This document shows positions 1-12,600 of a stretch of DNA of 64,000 nt, piece after piece. Source of the stretch: Patellaria atrata CBS 101060 (Eukaryota > Ascomycota > Dothideomycetes > Patellariales > Patellariaceae); the NCBI GenBank assembly GCA_010093705.1, contig MU006107.1:294031-358030 (forward strand), read 5' to 3'. Under the pieces are notes generated by a model. The model was not told the DNA's origin, did not search any database, and saw only the letters and a program-made list of their open reading frames with translations. Position 1 is the first letter of the stretch, and each line of letters opens with the position of its first letter. The translations under genes were made by a program, and so were the position numbers.

Positions 1-666
1 TACATGAAGACAATAATCAAACCAAGGGTATACTGTACCTTGCTTGCTAGGTGAAGGATATGCCTAAAACGAACCCCTCTATAGCGACGAGCTGGATCCT
101 TCGAATAGCCGAGAACTCCATTAAGTATGACGGATAATGTGATGTATAATGACTATTAAAGGGTGAAATGGGCCTCCAGAGGTAGTTGAGGCTGTTCATG
201 TTGTGTAATGTACGCCCCTGACTTTCGTAGGGTCATACTTCCGTATTTGGAAATCTATACATGCCATGCCGGCTGGGTAAACCCCATGGAGTCTTCTTAC
301 GCCCTATACGATGCGGCGAATAAACAATCCCGGCGCAAATCTATATTGTAGATTTGAGTCCATCCATGACATGGAGCGGCTAAGTTGCAGCGGCGTGTTG
401 GTGCGTGAAAGGATGCGATGCGGGGATGAGAGCAAGTCGACTGTGAACGACAACTTCCCGGGTTATACTAGTGGAAAGACGTATGTGAGAATTTTCAACA
501 CCGAATCGAGGCCCAGAATACATACAGGATTCAGATGTAGATATTCGGTTCGTAGCTCATGCCGTTAGCCAATATAGCTGTGTTGTGATGTGTCTCAACC
601 TTGGCGGTTTTGGAAAGGTCTTTATAATCGTATTGGTAAAATCCACATTCAATGATGTGTAAAAAA
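1..666. other. Intergenic stretch, no gene seen
   Basis: This stretch lies downstream of the LCP5-type gene. Short open frames occur on both strands, but none has a recognisable domain, splice structure or coding-like composition. I see no RNA gene or repeat here. Confidence 0.5.
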
Positions 667-1770
667 TCATTTTCGTCGTGATCTAGTTTGTAATTTTCTC
701 CTTTTCTCGAATGCATCACCGATCTCGGCTCCGGAGCCCCTAGGGCCGTCTTCAATCGGTCTTTTGCGACTACGTTCAAGGACTCCAGACTTCACTCCTT
801 TTTTTTGCGTCAATCGATCAATTCGGTCGAGTCCAGTACCAAGATCCCTCCAATCTTCACCACCATATCCACCTTGTCTACCACGGCTAAGCCTACCCTT
901 TTCCTTCTTGCTAGGCTTCGGTAACCGCACAAAGTTTGCCTCTTCGTAGACTCTCCGCTCTTCTTCTGCCTCTCTCTCTTTCTTAGTGATAGTGCGCCGT
1001 CCCCTAGAAACAATTGTGCTGCCCACGCTTGGCTCCGCAACTGGTGCTGTGGACAATTCTGTCGATATGAATTCATCGAGAGTCGCCGATTTCATGGGTC
1101 GACTGTCAGATTTATCCTCACGACCTCGAGTAGACGGTAAAGCTGTCGGTGTAATACGTGGTGGCTGATAGATTCTGTCCGTGGATTTACCCTCAACTGA
1201 TGATTTCTCTAGCGGGGGTTCTGGGCGTCGGAAAGCGGCTGGATTAGGACGAAAAGAAAGCTCATCAACATCCTCCATAGGCGACGGCAGTCGTGGGACT
1301 TCATCATCACTTCCATCATCTTCAGACCCTTCTGCTGATTCCTCACTACTATCGCGGGTCTGCTTTATCTTCGGCTTTCTCTTTTCGTTTGGTTTTACCG
1401 CCTCGTTTCTCGACATGTCATCCGCGCAGCGGATGACTTTATCAATCTGGTATTTCAGACGTCCCTCTAGCGGCCGGACGCCCTTCTCTAGGTATGCACG
1501 GTGTTCTACGAGCCTTTTTACAACGTCCTCACAAAGATTGAGGGAATCACCTATAGCTTCTCCTCTTGCAATAGCGGATTGATTTTTCAGCTTGAGGATA
1601 ATCAGAAATACAAGGTTTTGGAGGTACGATAGAAATAGATCATTTTTGCTATCTAGCAAAGAAATTCCATCAGCTGGTGGAATGATATCGATCTCGTCGG
1701 GAAGTACAGTAATTGCGGAGTCTAAAGATGTAGTGAGACTCGTGAGTAGTTCCGGTAGTGTTGCAGCCAT
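667..1770 (-). CDS. lcp5: LCP5/neuroguidin-type U3 snoRNP protein (Sas10/Utp3/C1D family)
   Basis: An intronless 367-residue protein. Residues 1-110 form a helical Sas10/Utp3/C1D-type N-terminus. A middle part of about 200 residues is acidic and low in complexity (GSDDEVPRLPSPMED and similar), and the C-terminus is strongly basic and ends in RRKLQTRSRRK. In yeast the family member Lcp5 sits in the small-subunit processome and is needed for 18S rRNA maturation in the nucleolus; I infer the same role from overall architecture. The start (ATG at 1770, reading MAATLPELL) is the first in-frame ATG and the helical domain begins directly after it. The downstream neighbour on the same strand order is allantoicase, with no evident functional link. 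Family assignment is fairly sure. A related C1D-family protein is the main alternative. Confidence 0.8.
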   Translation of the reverse strand: MAATLPELLTSLTTSLDSAITVLPDEIDIIPPADGISLLDSKNDLFLSYLQNLVFLIILKLKNQSAIARGEAIGDSLNLCEDVVKRLVEHRAYLEKGVRPLEGRLKYQIDKVIRCADDMSRNEAVKPNEKRKPKIKQTRDSSEESAEGSEDDGSDDEVPRLPSPMEDVDELSFRPNPAAFRRPEPPLEKSSVEGKSTDRIYQPPRITPTALPSTRGREDKSDSRPMKSATLDEFISTELSTAPVAEPSVGSTIVSRGRRTITKKEREAEEERRVYEEANFVRLPKPSKKEKGRLSRGRQGGYGGEDWRDLGTGLDRIDRLTQKKGVKSGVLERSRKRPIEDGPRGSGAEIGDAFEKRRKLQTRSRRK

Positions 1771-2034
1771 GACAGTCTACTTTCCAATGTTAATGTAGAT
1801 TTGAGAGGTTGGGAGAAAGTGTCAACGGGCGATTTAAATTTTTGATATTGCCAAGACGCTATCATATGTCTAATCCGAATTCGGTAACTCCGCAACTCCC
1901 AATATTCTTTTCACATACGACAACATTTGTGACGGAATTGACATAGTATGTTCCACTGTTATTGGACGAAACATACTTCCTTAAAGGGCATTTGAGGTTG
2001 AGATACCCAGTAGAGATCTTAACGCTCTACATGT

Positions 2035-3172
2035 TCATACTTGACGTCTCCCAAACACCCTAAATCGCTTTACGCCGCCATCAGGGATGATCACAAGCTT
2101 TACATGTGAGTACGCCATGTCCTCGATGTTTTGTAGCGCACTCCCATCATACTCATGCTCCTTGTCTGGACCCGCCTTCTGGGGTGACAAAATTTCCACC
2201 CAGCGCGGGTCATCGGGCCCCAATTCTTCCTCTGATCGAGATGCAAATACCTGAACCTTCTGCGGGAAGTTGCCCCTGAAGTGTGCCGTATCAATAACGA
2301 TCTTCTCTATGTGACCGGGCGTACCGAGCTTGATGATCGTCCAATCGACATGTGGTCCTCTCGTGCGCTTTGTTTCCCATCCGTCCCCCATATCCACACC
2401 TCGACCTGGTAATAATAGATTATCTTTCGTTCCGAAATGTTGATCCGAACAACTGACCGCGACGCCACCATTGACTGTCGCAGCCAGATCAAAAACCTCA
2501 TCAATTGCTTCCGGGAAGACGGGTACCGCGAGGCCGAACAGTCGGAATCTCGCAATACCCCCATCTGGATACATCAACAGCCTCACATGAGTGTAAGCCT
2601 TATCTGTCAGACTATGTAATATCCACGCTTGTCTTTGGCTCGGTCCACATTCCTTCCTTGACAAAATCGATTCCCAGCCGGTGAATTCCTCGTCTTTGAC
2701 AACTTCATCATCGCTGTTGAAGCATCCCTCGACTGCTATTTCGGGCGCGTGGTTTCCATTGAAGTAGGCCGTGTCGATCTCGACCCCCTTAACCTTCCCA
2801 CTGGCGACACCCAGGCGAATGACTACCCAATCAAATGGATTCGGGTTATGCCTACGGGTTTCCCAACCGTCATACCACGCACCGGCGTGGGTGAAAATGC
2901 CAGGTTTGCGTACAGGAGGCGTTGGGGTAGTGAGATTTTCAGCAGCTGCGAACCATTCGTCGGAGAATGAGAGAACACGGGAGCCAAGAGGTTTAGAAAT
3001 AAGATCTATTATGTATAATTGTTAGTTACTGCAGTTACTGTATATACGAGTTGTAGTCATTACCAATGCTGTTGGACCGAAAGGTCACGTCAATATCTTC
3101 AAGTTTAATAGGTTGTGAATCTGATAGTGTAGCCTGCTCCACGGATTCAGATAGAATAGAATGAATTTCCAT
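2035..3172 (-). CDS. dal2: Allantoicase
   Basis: Two exons, 3172-3064 and 3005-2035, are split by a 58-base GTAATG...TAG intron with an ACTAAC branch point; the spliced product is 359 residues. Allantoicase hydrolyses allantoate to ureidoglycolate and urea in purine (uric acid) catabolism. Two copies of the allantoicase repeat are visible, each with a GWETRR or GWETKR motif followed by a D-W-V/T-I-x-LG strand and an ID-TAYFNGN or IDTAHFRGN motif. The N-terminal DLISKPLGSRVLSFSDEWF is also typical. The length fits the family. In fungi such genes usually answer to nitrogen source, but I saw no clear regulatory site. The start at 3172 is the only ATG that joins in frame through the intron. I am highly confident in the family. 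Confidence 0.93.
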
Positions 3173-3543
3173 ACTGGGAGCGCTTAATACTTTCAAAATT
3201 TCTCAATTGGTCGTGTACGCTTTTCAAAAGCAAAGAATTGGTATGAAGTTAAGGGTTATTATACCCCACGTTGAGAATTACAAAAGTACTTTATGATCGA
3301 TACGCCGTGAGCGGGGCACTCCGCAATGACGACTTAAGTCCGGTTACGGTGTCGGCAACAGCCGATGAGAGAAAGGCGAGATAGCATGTATCAAGAGAAA
3401 ATGATTTTTCTATTGAGTCCCATCAGTTGGTTTCTGAGGAACGCCCAAAAACCAAGTCCAAAATTATACACCATTCGGCGTTCTTCTATGCAGAACCCCC
3501 TACCATCCCATCATAACATTTGCTACCCTATGCATACAATCAT
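3173..3543. other. Intergenic, allantoicase upstream region
   Basis: About 370 bases between the allantoicase start and the stop of the ankyrin/DIL gene, moderately AT-rich. It must hold the allantoicase promoter. No clear motif or gene is seen. Confidence 0.4.
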
Positions 3544-6016
3544 TCAATCATCATTCCATTGAGAGTTTCCATAATTCACTCCGCTCGTTTTAGTGCCGCT
3601 TAAATCCAGTTTTGTTAGAAACTCGGGTGGTACCGTAGGTATATACTTTCTCTCACGTTCTCTGTTCAAACCCCCAAAGCCTGCGCCATAGCTCACCAGC
3701 ATATCTGTTGACGTGGGAAGAGAGAATGGGAGCATTAGACTCGGATCCAAAAGTAAGTCATCCGGAGTTTCTTCTTCGTAATACATATCTTCGCCTCGCC
3801 GCACGTTTTCATGTGATTGTGACGCTCGAAGATCCTGATTATCTTTTGAGGGTGTCGCCGGACTATTGTTCGAAGGAGACGATTGAGGTTGAGGAGATGT
3901 ACCAGCGTTTCTCCGCCTTTGTGTCTTTCTCTCAGCCCAATCAGTTTGTAACTTCATCAAAGACTTTATTGTCGGTTTTGGTAAAGTTGTCTCTCCAACC
4001 TCATATCGATAGTTTTTTACGGCGTGAATAAGCTGTAGAGGTGTGAGCAATGGTAGCGAATTCGCAGTCTTCTCGACCGCAGGGATTGTTTCTCCTAAAG
4101 AAGAGAAAACTTGGAGCCACTGCAAAAGCTGAACGATATGGGCTAAATGACGCCGACTTGCTTCTAGGGTCGTCTCACCGGTGGACGTCATAGATCCGTT
4201 CTCGTAGTGCTCAGGTTGACGGCTATTGGACCGTGCCCAGTCCTCCAATTGGGAAATATTCATGCGGATTTGCATCGCCTTGGTCCTTGCGAGGTATTTT
4301 TTATTATTTATAACGCGGTTAAACAATTCCGCTCCTAGCCAATAAAAGAGTTGAGATAAGATTTGGGACGTTATGACAGAATGAATATCGTAGATATCAA
4401 GGACGAATAAAGTAGATGAAAGGATAGAAGTAATATTTCTAGGTGACACTTGAGCTCTTCGTTTAGGGGAAGGGGGACGGTAACGTTTGTGTATAGGCTC
4501 TTCCATTTTCATCTTTGGTTTTGATCGAAATAATTTCCACTCATTCTGGAATTGGATATCCTCCATTCCGGGTATAGTCTCATGGTCCAACATAGCTGCA
4601 TCCAGAAACCTATCCATGCGGCGTTCTGCATCCCGAATGATGAAAATGAAGATATCGTTGATGAGTTCAGCAAGCTTGAGCTGAAATTCTACGCTCGATT
4701 GCACAAGACCTGCATCTTTCTTCAGATAGTGAAGAAGTAGGGTGGAGTTTGACATCCAGAAAGCAAGAATTGTCATATCCCACTGATAACGGTCAACAAC
4801 TTGCATAATCTTATCCATAGCCATGATAAGTAGCTTCTCCAACAGCTCGGGATTTGCATGATAATGTGCATAACGGGCGCTGAGAAAGAGAATGTTTGCT
4901 GGAACGGGTTTCTGAGAAGGCGATCTTTGTGGTTTCATGTCCGTAATGATTATATCCAGAATACGATCAAGCTCATTTTCTTGGAAAACAAACATCTGAT
5001 CGTTTAAGCATTTGTCCCATACAAAATCTTGACTATCTTCTAACTCTTCAGGAGACTTTAAAGCCGTTAGTAAGTGATTGGTAATAGGAAGCATGGCATA
5101 CAACTACCTCAGGTTGTTCATCAAGTCCTAAATTCCCGAGATCAACCTCAAGGTTGATTGCACTTTCCATAGCCATCCGTCGTCTCAACTCATTCTCGGC
5201 CATCTCTTCCTCAAATCTGTCATTTGAAAGGCCCGCATTGTAGAAGTCATCAGTCACTCCTACATTTCCGATCGTATATCCCCTCTCACTAAGATAATCT
5301 GGTATGTCGCTATCATGAGCAACAAAGTCTAAGGCGGTCCGTCCTGTCGATGACTTGACGTCTGGGGATGCGCCATAATCTAATAGAATCTTTGCAATGG
5401 ATTTATGGCCATTTGTCATCGCCCACATCAAAGGACTCCACTTATGACGGTCTTGAACATTGACGTCGGCGCGAGATTCCAAGATTGCACTAACAGTGGC
5501 TTCATGACCAAAACAACTAGCATAGATCAGCGGTGGAGTTCCATCGCCGTCTGGTGCGTTAATATCAACGTAGTCCTCTGCATTCTCCAGAATCCGCCGT
5601 ATTCTAGCAGCATCTCCATTTGAAGCAGCCATACTGAACGCACTTTGTAGAGCTTCTCTTTTTTCAGAAATTGATTTCTTCTCATCGTTTATAATAGCTT
5701 CTAGGTCTTCGGATCCTTGATCTTCTCTGAGACGAGCCTGAGACGCCATCATTTGAACAATCCTAGAATCGCCATCTTCTAAAGAACGTAGTGCTTTCTC
5801 GTCGCCATAGCTCGGATCATCTAGGGATAGATTGAAGTTCAACGGTTGAGGGGTGAGATACTGAGATTGTCCTGCCCACGCATCGTAAATCTCCGTCTCT
5901 TCCCCGAGAGGGTTGGGCGCAGTCCTTCTATCATCTAGAGATCGTGGTAAGTCGTCCGGTAGCTTCCTAGGGGTGGGTGTCCTGCTTTTGAACCCATTAT
6001 GATCTTCCGGGTCCAT
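3544..6016 (-). CDS. Ankyrin-repeat plus DIL (dilute) domain protein
   Basis: Two exons, 6016-5108 and 5055-3544, joined in phase 0 across a 52-base intron (donor GTAGTT, branch CTTACTAACGG, acceptor AAAG), giving about 805 residues. Residues 1-110 are polar and probably disordered. Ankyrin repeats follow at about 130-250 (DGTPPLIYASCFGHEATVSAI and KWSPLMWAMTNGHKSIAKIL are diagnostic repeat cores). The second exon carries a long helical region matching the DIL domain of class V myosin tails, then a polar tail. Fungal proteins with this ankyrin-DIL arrangement lack a motor domain. DIL domains bind cargo adaptors, so a role in vesicle or polarity traffic is an inference. The gene is divergent from the large histidine kinase and shares 664 bases of upstream DNA with it. 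The AAG acceptor is less usual than CAG or TAG, but it is the only in-frame solution I found. Confidence 0.85.
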
Positions 6017-6680
6017 GGTTCGTTACGGTCATCCTAAAGGCGATACACCTCTATTGAAAATAAGCACAGTCGTGCCACAAACTTAGGCTATGGATAGATA
6101 CATAAGGGCGAAACTGATGTATGAACGGATGTTTATCGGTACGAGGGAGATGTGAGACCAAAGAACGTTATTACTTCTGAATGTCGCTCTAAGCTCCCAA
6201 TCTTATTTGCAACGAAAGTACGGAAGTTGTATATATCGAGTGTTACAACCTATTTAAGGCACGTCCAGTAAGGTAAGGTAACCAGCAGCCAATCCACAGT
6301 GGCGCTGTTTGGTTGTTGTATAAGGTATTTGTCCTTGCCCTGCAAGGTTCAAATCTGGCGGTGCGCGTCATTCCATTTGTGGCGCATTATAACAGGGACC
6401 GCGGTCATCAAGCTGCTTTGTTACGCTGCTGACTGAGGTACCTTTTCTGACACTCCTCTATCAATTCTTCCCTTGAAACACATTTCACAGTAACCGCATA
6501 CTGGAAACTCATCTGTACATATTATCGGCCTATACAGTTTACACCTTTCCACATATCATGATCCTCTACATTCCTCGTGCCGTTATCATCCTACCCGCAC
6601 TGTGACCGGCGGTCGCTTCATGGATTGAATATGTGAAGGGGAAAGGCGGGACCTTGCTCGCTGTTCTATTCCTACTCATC
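6017..6680. promoter_or_regulatory. Divergent promoter region with two minimal upstream ORFs
   Basis: This 664-base region separates the ankyrin/DIL gene (minus) from the histidine kinase (plus). A pyrimidine-rich tract lies at 6425-6600. Two minimal upstream ORFs precede the proposed kinase start at 6681: ATG-GAT-TGA at 6620 and ATG-TGA at 6631. If the transcript begins upstream of them they could lower translation of the kinase. No transcription start is visible from sequence. Confidence 0.45.
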
Positions 6681-9600
6681 ATGGCTACTCAAGCCTCAGC
6701 GTTCGGTACCAAGGCTAACGCGGGGCCCTTCATATCATATATGTTTTCGCGTTTATCCGAGATTCCGGGCTATACGTGGAATTCAGAAGCTGAACCTTTT
6801 CATAGTGTAAGCACTCCAGACTCAAGCAGACCGGGAATAAGAACACCGCTGACTACGCTTAGTCCTACGATAATTGGCACTTCTTTGGCACTCGCCATGC
6901 GCCGGAAGAGAATGTACCTTCGGCCAAACGTACGACTTCGTCTGGTCTAGATTCGCGCCCTCCGCTGCGCGCTCATAAATCATCTAATAGTTCAACCTCC
7001 AATCCAGGTCTCCCCACGGATACTGGGGAGATAAGAGTGGTAGCTCGAGTCTCAAAACACACGCTTCGGATTGAGCGTGAGTTTCAGCTTTCGCGGAGTG
7101 TCACCAGCCAGAGTGACCCATCGTTTGAACATTTTGTACGCCCGATCGAGTTGATCCGCCTAGCCCAAAAACATGGGAACGATCTATTAGTCGTATCGAT
7201 ATTCGAGGCACCTGGTCCAAATTACCTACGAGAGCTGATCGAATTTGGACCAAATTTCTACAAGGGTACATCAAGAGAGGGCAATAGTTGGAATGTCGGA
7301 GGTGTCAATTCCCAGAGTTCAGGGAAAATCCCCCTAATGCTTTTCCTCAGTTTTGCTATTGGAGCAGCAGAGTGCTGCGAGATCCTGCATCACGGTAATC
7401 GTCTGGTTCATGGAGAGCTGCGGGGCGATGCTTTTCATTTTAACGCACAAACTGGGGCCGTAAAGATGATCAATTTTGGATCTGGAGCTAGATCATTTGA
7501 GCATGGATTGACATCTGCTGGATGGTCTACTCTTTCGAAAGAAGTCGGTGTCCAGCATAAGCTACAGTTTATTGCCCCTGAACAAACAGGCCGCTTGCCT
7601 GCCGAACCAGACAGCAGAACGGACATTTACAGCTTAGGCATCCTTTTCTGGACTATGTTGACAGGCGAGCCAGCTTTCGATGGCGACACTCCGCTTGATA
7701 TTATGCAGAATGTACTATCACGAAGAATACCTCCAGCTTCGTCAAGACGTGATGATGTCCCTAACGCCCTGAGCGTAGTGTTACAGAAGATGACCCAGAA
7801 AAATATAGAAGAACGGTATAAGTCGACCTCTGGGCTCAAATATGATCTTCTCAAAATCCAGGAATTGCTGAAAGTTGGAGACATCGAAGGGTTAGCCCAG
7901 TTCAAAACCGGAAGTAAAGACGTTTCCTGCTTTTTCAATCTTCCCACTCATCAAATAGGACGTCAGAAAGAGCGCGACGTTATCCTAGCCATCATGGATA
8001 GAGCTTCAAAATCGCGGCAAAAGTTGCATGATTTCAAGAGAAACCTCTACAGTGTCAGCTCGAATTCATCTGTAAATGACCCCCGACTGGACAATTATCA
8101 GGTCGACGATATGATTTCAGAAAGCACCAGTTCAAGAGGATCTCAAAGCCGGTTGAATAGTTTCGACCAGGGCCCCTTAGACCCTACGAAGAGTTTTAGA
8201 TCTCAGGAAAATACTAGTAGCAGCGGATCTCCAAGTAGGGAAGACTTGTCTCCGGTACCATCATCAAACTTCCCACTTCGGGCGCTTCCGGAGAGTCGAA
8301 ACTCTCACGCCAGTGTCGACGGTGGTTTACAGAGGTCCTCCTCATTATCCTCGGGACAGAAGACGGACAATTCTTCCGTACTTTTGAGAAGCAGTTCTAG
8401 ATTGAAGCGAAAAGGGAAGACTGAAGTTATTGCTATATCTGGGTTGGCTGGGCTAGGCAAATCCAGCTTGGTTCAAAGTATCCAAATGGCAGCTCGAAGT
8501 CATGGCTACTTCGCTGCAGGTAAATTCGATCAAACAAAAAAAGCTCCTTTTGACCCAATACTGAAATCAATGTCTTCATTATTCCGCCAAATTTTCTCCG
8601 AGAGCGATATATCCACTGAGTTTCACAACAACATTAGGTCTTTCGTCAAGTCAGCGTGGACGATTCTCTGCGGTTACTTAGATCTTCCTCCATGGCTATT
8701 AGATCCAAACTCCTCCCAGAGAACATCATCACCACCACAAAAGACTACCCCGCGCCATAGAAGTAGTAGTATGGATGTTAGGGCTGAACCAGGACATTGT
8801 GGAACCACTGGTAATACTGCCGCTGATTGGTTACGCTCGGGAGGGCCATCGAAGTCTTCACGTTTCATGAGCATTTTCCTGGATGTCTTACGTCTGTTTG
8901 CTGCTCAGAAGTTCATCTGTCTCTGCATCGATGACTTGCAGTTTGCTGATGACGAGAGCCTGGAACTTCTCCAGCGCATGGTCGCAGCGAAAATACCAGT
9001 TGTACTCATACTGACTTACAGACAAGAAGAATCACTAACCAAACCATTTCGATCGTTGATCAAATATGCGACTAGAATTCAACTTTCCCCGTTTACAGAG
9101 GATGAAACAGCCGAATACGTTTCCGCTACGCTCCATAGAGACCGTGATTATGCCCTTCCCTTGGTCGCCGTCATTCAAGAGAAAACAAATGGAAATCCAT
9201 TTTTCGTACGGGAGATGCTAGATACCTGCTACCGTAAGGACTGCGTGTACTACTGTTGGAGAACTTCCCAGTGGTGCTATGACCTCGACAAAATATTCAA
9301 CGAGTTTGAATCCCAAGCTTACGGATCGCAAATCAATAATGAGTTTATACTCAAGCGACTACAGGAGCTACCGCCAGTGTCAAGATGCTTATTAAGCTGG
9401 GCATCCCTTATTGGCAGCACTTTCTCATTTAGTCTTGTCAAGAAACTTATGAACGGAGATTTTACCAATTCAAATCAGCTTCCGGCCTTAACTCCCTCAG
9501 ATAATCCTGTTACCGGATTACAAGCTGCAATATCTGCATATATTCTCGTTCCCAGCGATAACGAAGATAAATTCGGCTTTGCTCATGATAGGTACATGCA

Positions 9601-12600
9601 GGCCGCTGCTACATTGAACGAATGCTATAATAAAGATGAGATGCATTTTGCAATCTCAAGGGCATTAATTGATACTGACTTTCAGGACCTTTCTAGCCGC
9701 TCAAGCGCAAAAGCACTTTATGTCAAGGCCAGGCATCTATGCCTCGCTGGCCAACTTGTCAAAGAACGAGTGGAACTTAGAGCTCCATTTCGTGATATTT
9801 TGTACCAAGCTGCAGAAAACGCTTGTGAGTCGGGAGCACGCTCCACTGGACTCTACTATTATAAAAGCTGCCTAGAGCTACTACAAGACAATCCCTGGGA
9901 CGAGAGTTTACAGGACGTGCACTATCAGGAAACTCTAACCCTGTACACTCGTACTGCAGAATGTTATTGGTACCAAGGTCATTTCGAAGCCGCCCTCAAC
10001 TTGTTAGAGGTGATTTTCGGAAAGGCGAAAGACGCTGTTGACAAAGCTCCGGCGTGGATCATACAATCTAGAGTCTACGCCATGAGGGGCGATAGCTTCA
10101 AGGCTTTTGAATCTCTGAAGCAATGCCTCTCCGACATTGGCCTCGGGATCCCTGAGAGTACATGGGAAGCTTGCGATACTGAGTGTCAAAGGATCTGTGA
10201 AAAATTAAAGGCCGTTGATCGAAATGAACTAGTCACTCGACCGCCGACGGAAAACAAAGTGATGCAGACAATAGGTGCCGTTCTTGTCGAATTACTCAGT
10301 GCCGCATTCTGGACAAATTCATTACTTTTCTATCAAATGAGCTTAGTCATGGTCGATATCCACTTAGAGAAAGCTACTTTCCCACAAATAAGTTTAGGCT
10401 ACACTCATCTAGCATCTATCGTCATAGGAAGGTTCGGCATGACGGAGTTCGGCCTGCAGCTTGGAGACATAGCGAAGCAATTCTTCCAAATATACAGAGA
10501 TGACTCGTACACCGCGGGTAGAGGACAAACCCTACACGCCCTCTTCCTCGGATATCTTCAAACCCATTTCAGGGATCAGTTGCCCGTTCTATCTCAAGCG
10601 CTAGATGCGACTGTTCTAGCTGGTGACCGAATTTTGACGCTGCTCAATACGGGTATTACGGCAAATTTCATGCTCTGGGGCGGTCATGATCTTGCTGATA
10701 TTGAATTATTCGTCAACGAAATACCATCTGAATTCCGCAACTGGAAGGAAGATTTCCGTGGCGGAGTTTTCCTCATCGCTGCTCGACAATATGCGATGGC
10801 TCTGCAAGGGAAGACGGGAATCCGAGACCCTACCACCATCTTCTCGGACGATGAGCACCAGACAGAGTCATATCTCGAGCTTCTTGATACAAGAACTTCA
10901 AGCCCGAAACGTCCTAGAACTATCTACCTAAGTCTGATGCTTGTCGTACTGTACCAATACGGATACATTACCAAGGCCATTGAGATAGGAGAAAGGCTTC
11001 TACCTATGATGGAGAGTGTCTTCTGCATGAGATTCTATTATTCGAACTTGACGTATCTATCACTCGCATACATCACCGCCATTCGTGCAGATTCATCACG
11101 CACGGACAAAGAAGAACTCCTAAACCGCATTCAACTTTACGTTACCAAGATAAAAGCACCCGCTACTGTGAATGATGTCAATTTTCGCACTTGGATCTGT
11201 CTATTGGAAGCTGAGCTTTCTGATCTCTCTGGCGACTACCGTGGAGCTCTCTCATCGTACGAGTCCGCGCTCGACCACGCCGAAATTCATGGATTCATTC
11301 TCGATGAAGCTCTTGTGCTAGAGCATTACGCGGAATTTCTACTTCGAGGTGGCTCACGGAGACCAGCACGAAAAATCATACTTGAATGTATGGCATGCTA
11401 TCGGAAAGTGAGCGCGTCTGGTAAAGCAGATCATGTTGGGCAGAAATTCGCCACACTACTCTTGATGAATTCCAGTTACGGCACTATGGATGTTGCCTGC
11501 CAAACCACAGTTATTGATACTGGCAACACCGCTTTCAAACTAGAGCAAAACGAGGATGAGACCGTCCGCCACCTTGGTGCCGAATCATCTATCGATAGAA
11601 CTAACGCTTGGGTAACTCCACAAGACTCTGATAAGAAGTCTGACCATCGAAACGATGCACCAAGTGGTTTCTCGGCTGTTGGTCTCGATATGATCGATCT
11701 GGCCAGCATTCTCGAATCTGGGCAAGTACTTTCATCTGAACTTCAAATTGATCGTCTACTTTCCAAGATGACGGAAATCATCGTGGAATCAACCGGCGCC
11801 GATCTAGGAGCAATTTGCATCGAGGATCAGACAAATGGCTGGACTATCGCAACTGTCGGAACACCTGATGGAGTTGAGACATATCGAGGCGGCCAGTCAT
11901 TGGATGATGTTGAAGATCAGGTTGCGAAACAGATCACCCTATACGTTCTCCGCTTCAAAGAATCCGTATTTGTGCAAAACCTACTTTATGACGATAGATT
12001 CTCGAATGTGAACGAGTCTTATCTAAAACGCAATCCAGAAGGCAAATCCGTTATCGCCATTCCCATTATTCACGGAGATAATGTTATGCTTGGGTCATTG
12101 TATGTTGAAAGTCCTCCAAATACACTTACCGAACGCCACAATGTGCTCCTCCAGCTTCTAGTAAACCAAATAGCTATATCATTAGCAAATGCAATGATGT
12201 TCAAGCGGCTGGAGAGAGTTAGTGCTCAAAACCAACTTATGTACGAGGCGCAAAAGGAATCCTTAGAAACAGCCAAAGCAGCGGAGAGAAAGGCGAAGAA
12301 AGCCGAGGCATTTGCTATCCAAAATATGAAACTCAAGGAGGAAGCAGCAAAAGCAAAATCAATGTTTCTAGCCAACGTTTCGCACGAGCTTCGAACGCCG
12401 CTAAACGGCGTGATTGGCATGAGTGAACTCCTCAAGGGAAGTAAGCTTAATTCCGAACAAGCTAGCTATGCGGATAGCATTCGCGTTTGCGCGGACACGC
12501 TTCTCTCGATCATTAATGATCTGCTGGATTTTACAAAACTCGAGGCTGGAAAGATGGAGATGTTCTCTGTGCCTATGAGTCTGACCGAAACGATCACAGA

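Noticed and set aside
6340-6365. B-box-like GGTTCAAATCT suggesting a tRNA
   Set aside because: No matching T-stem, A box or acceptor stem could be drawn around it.
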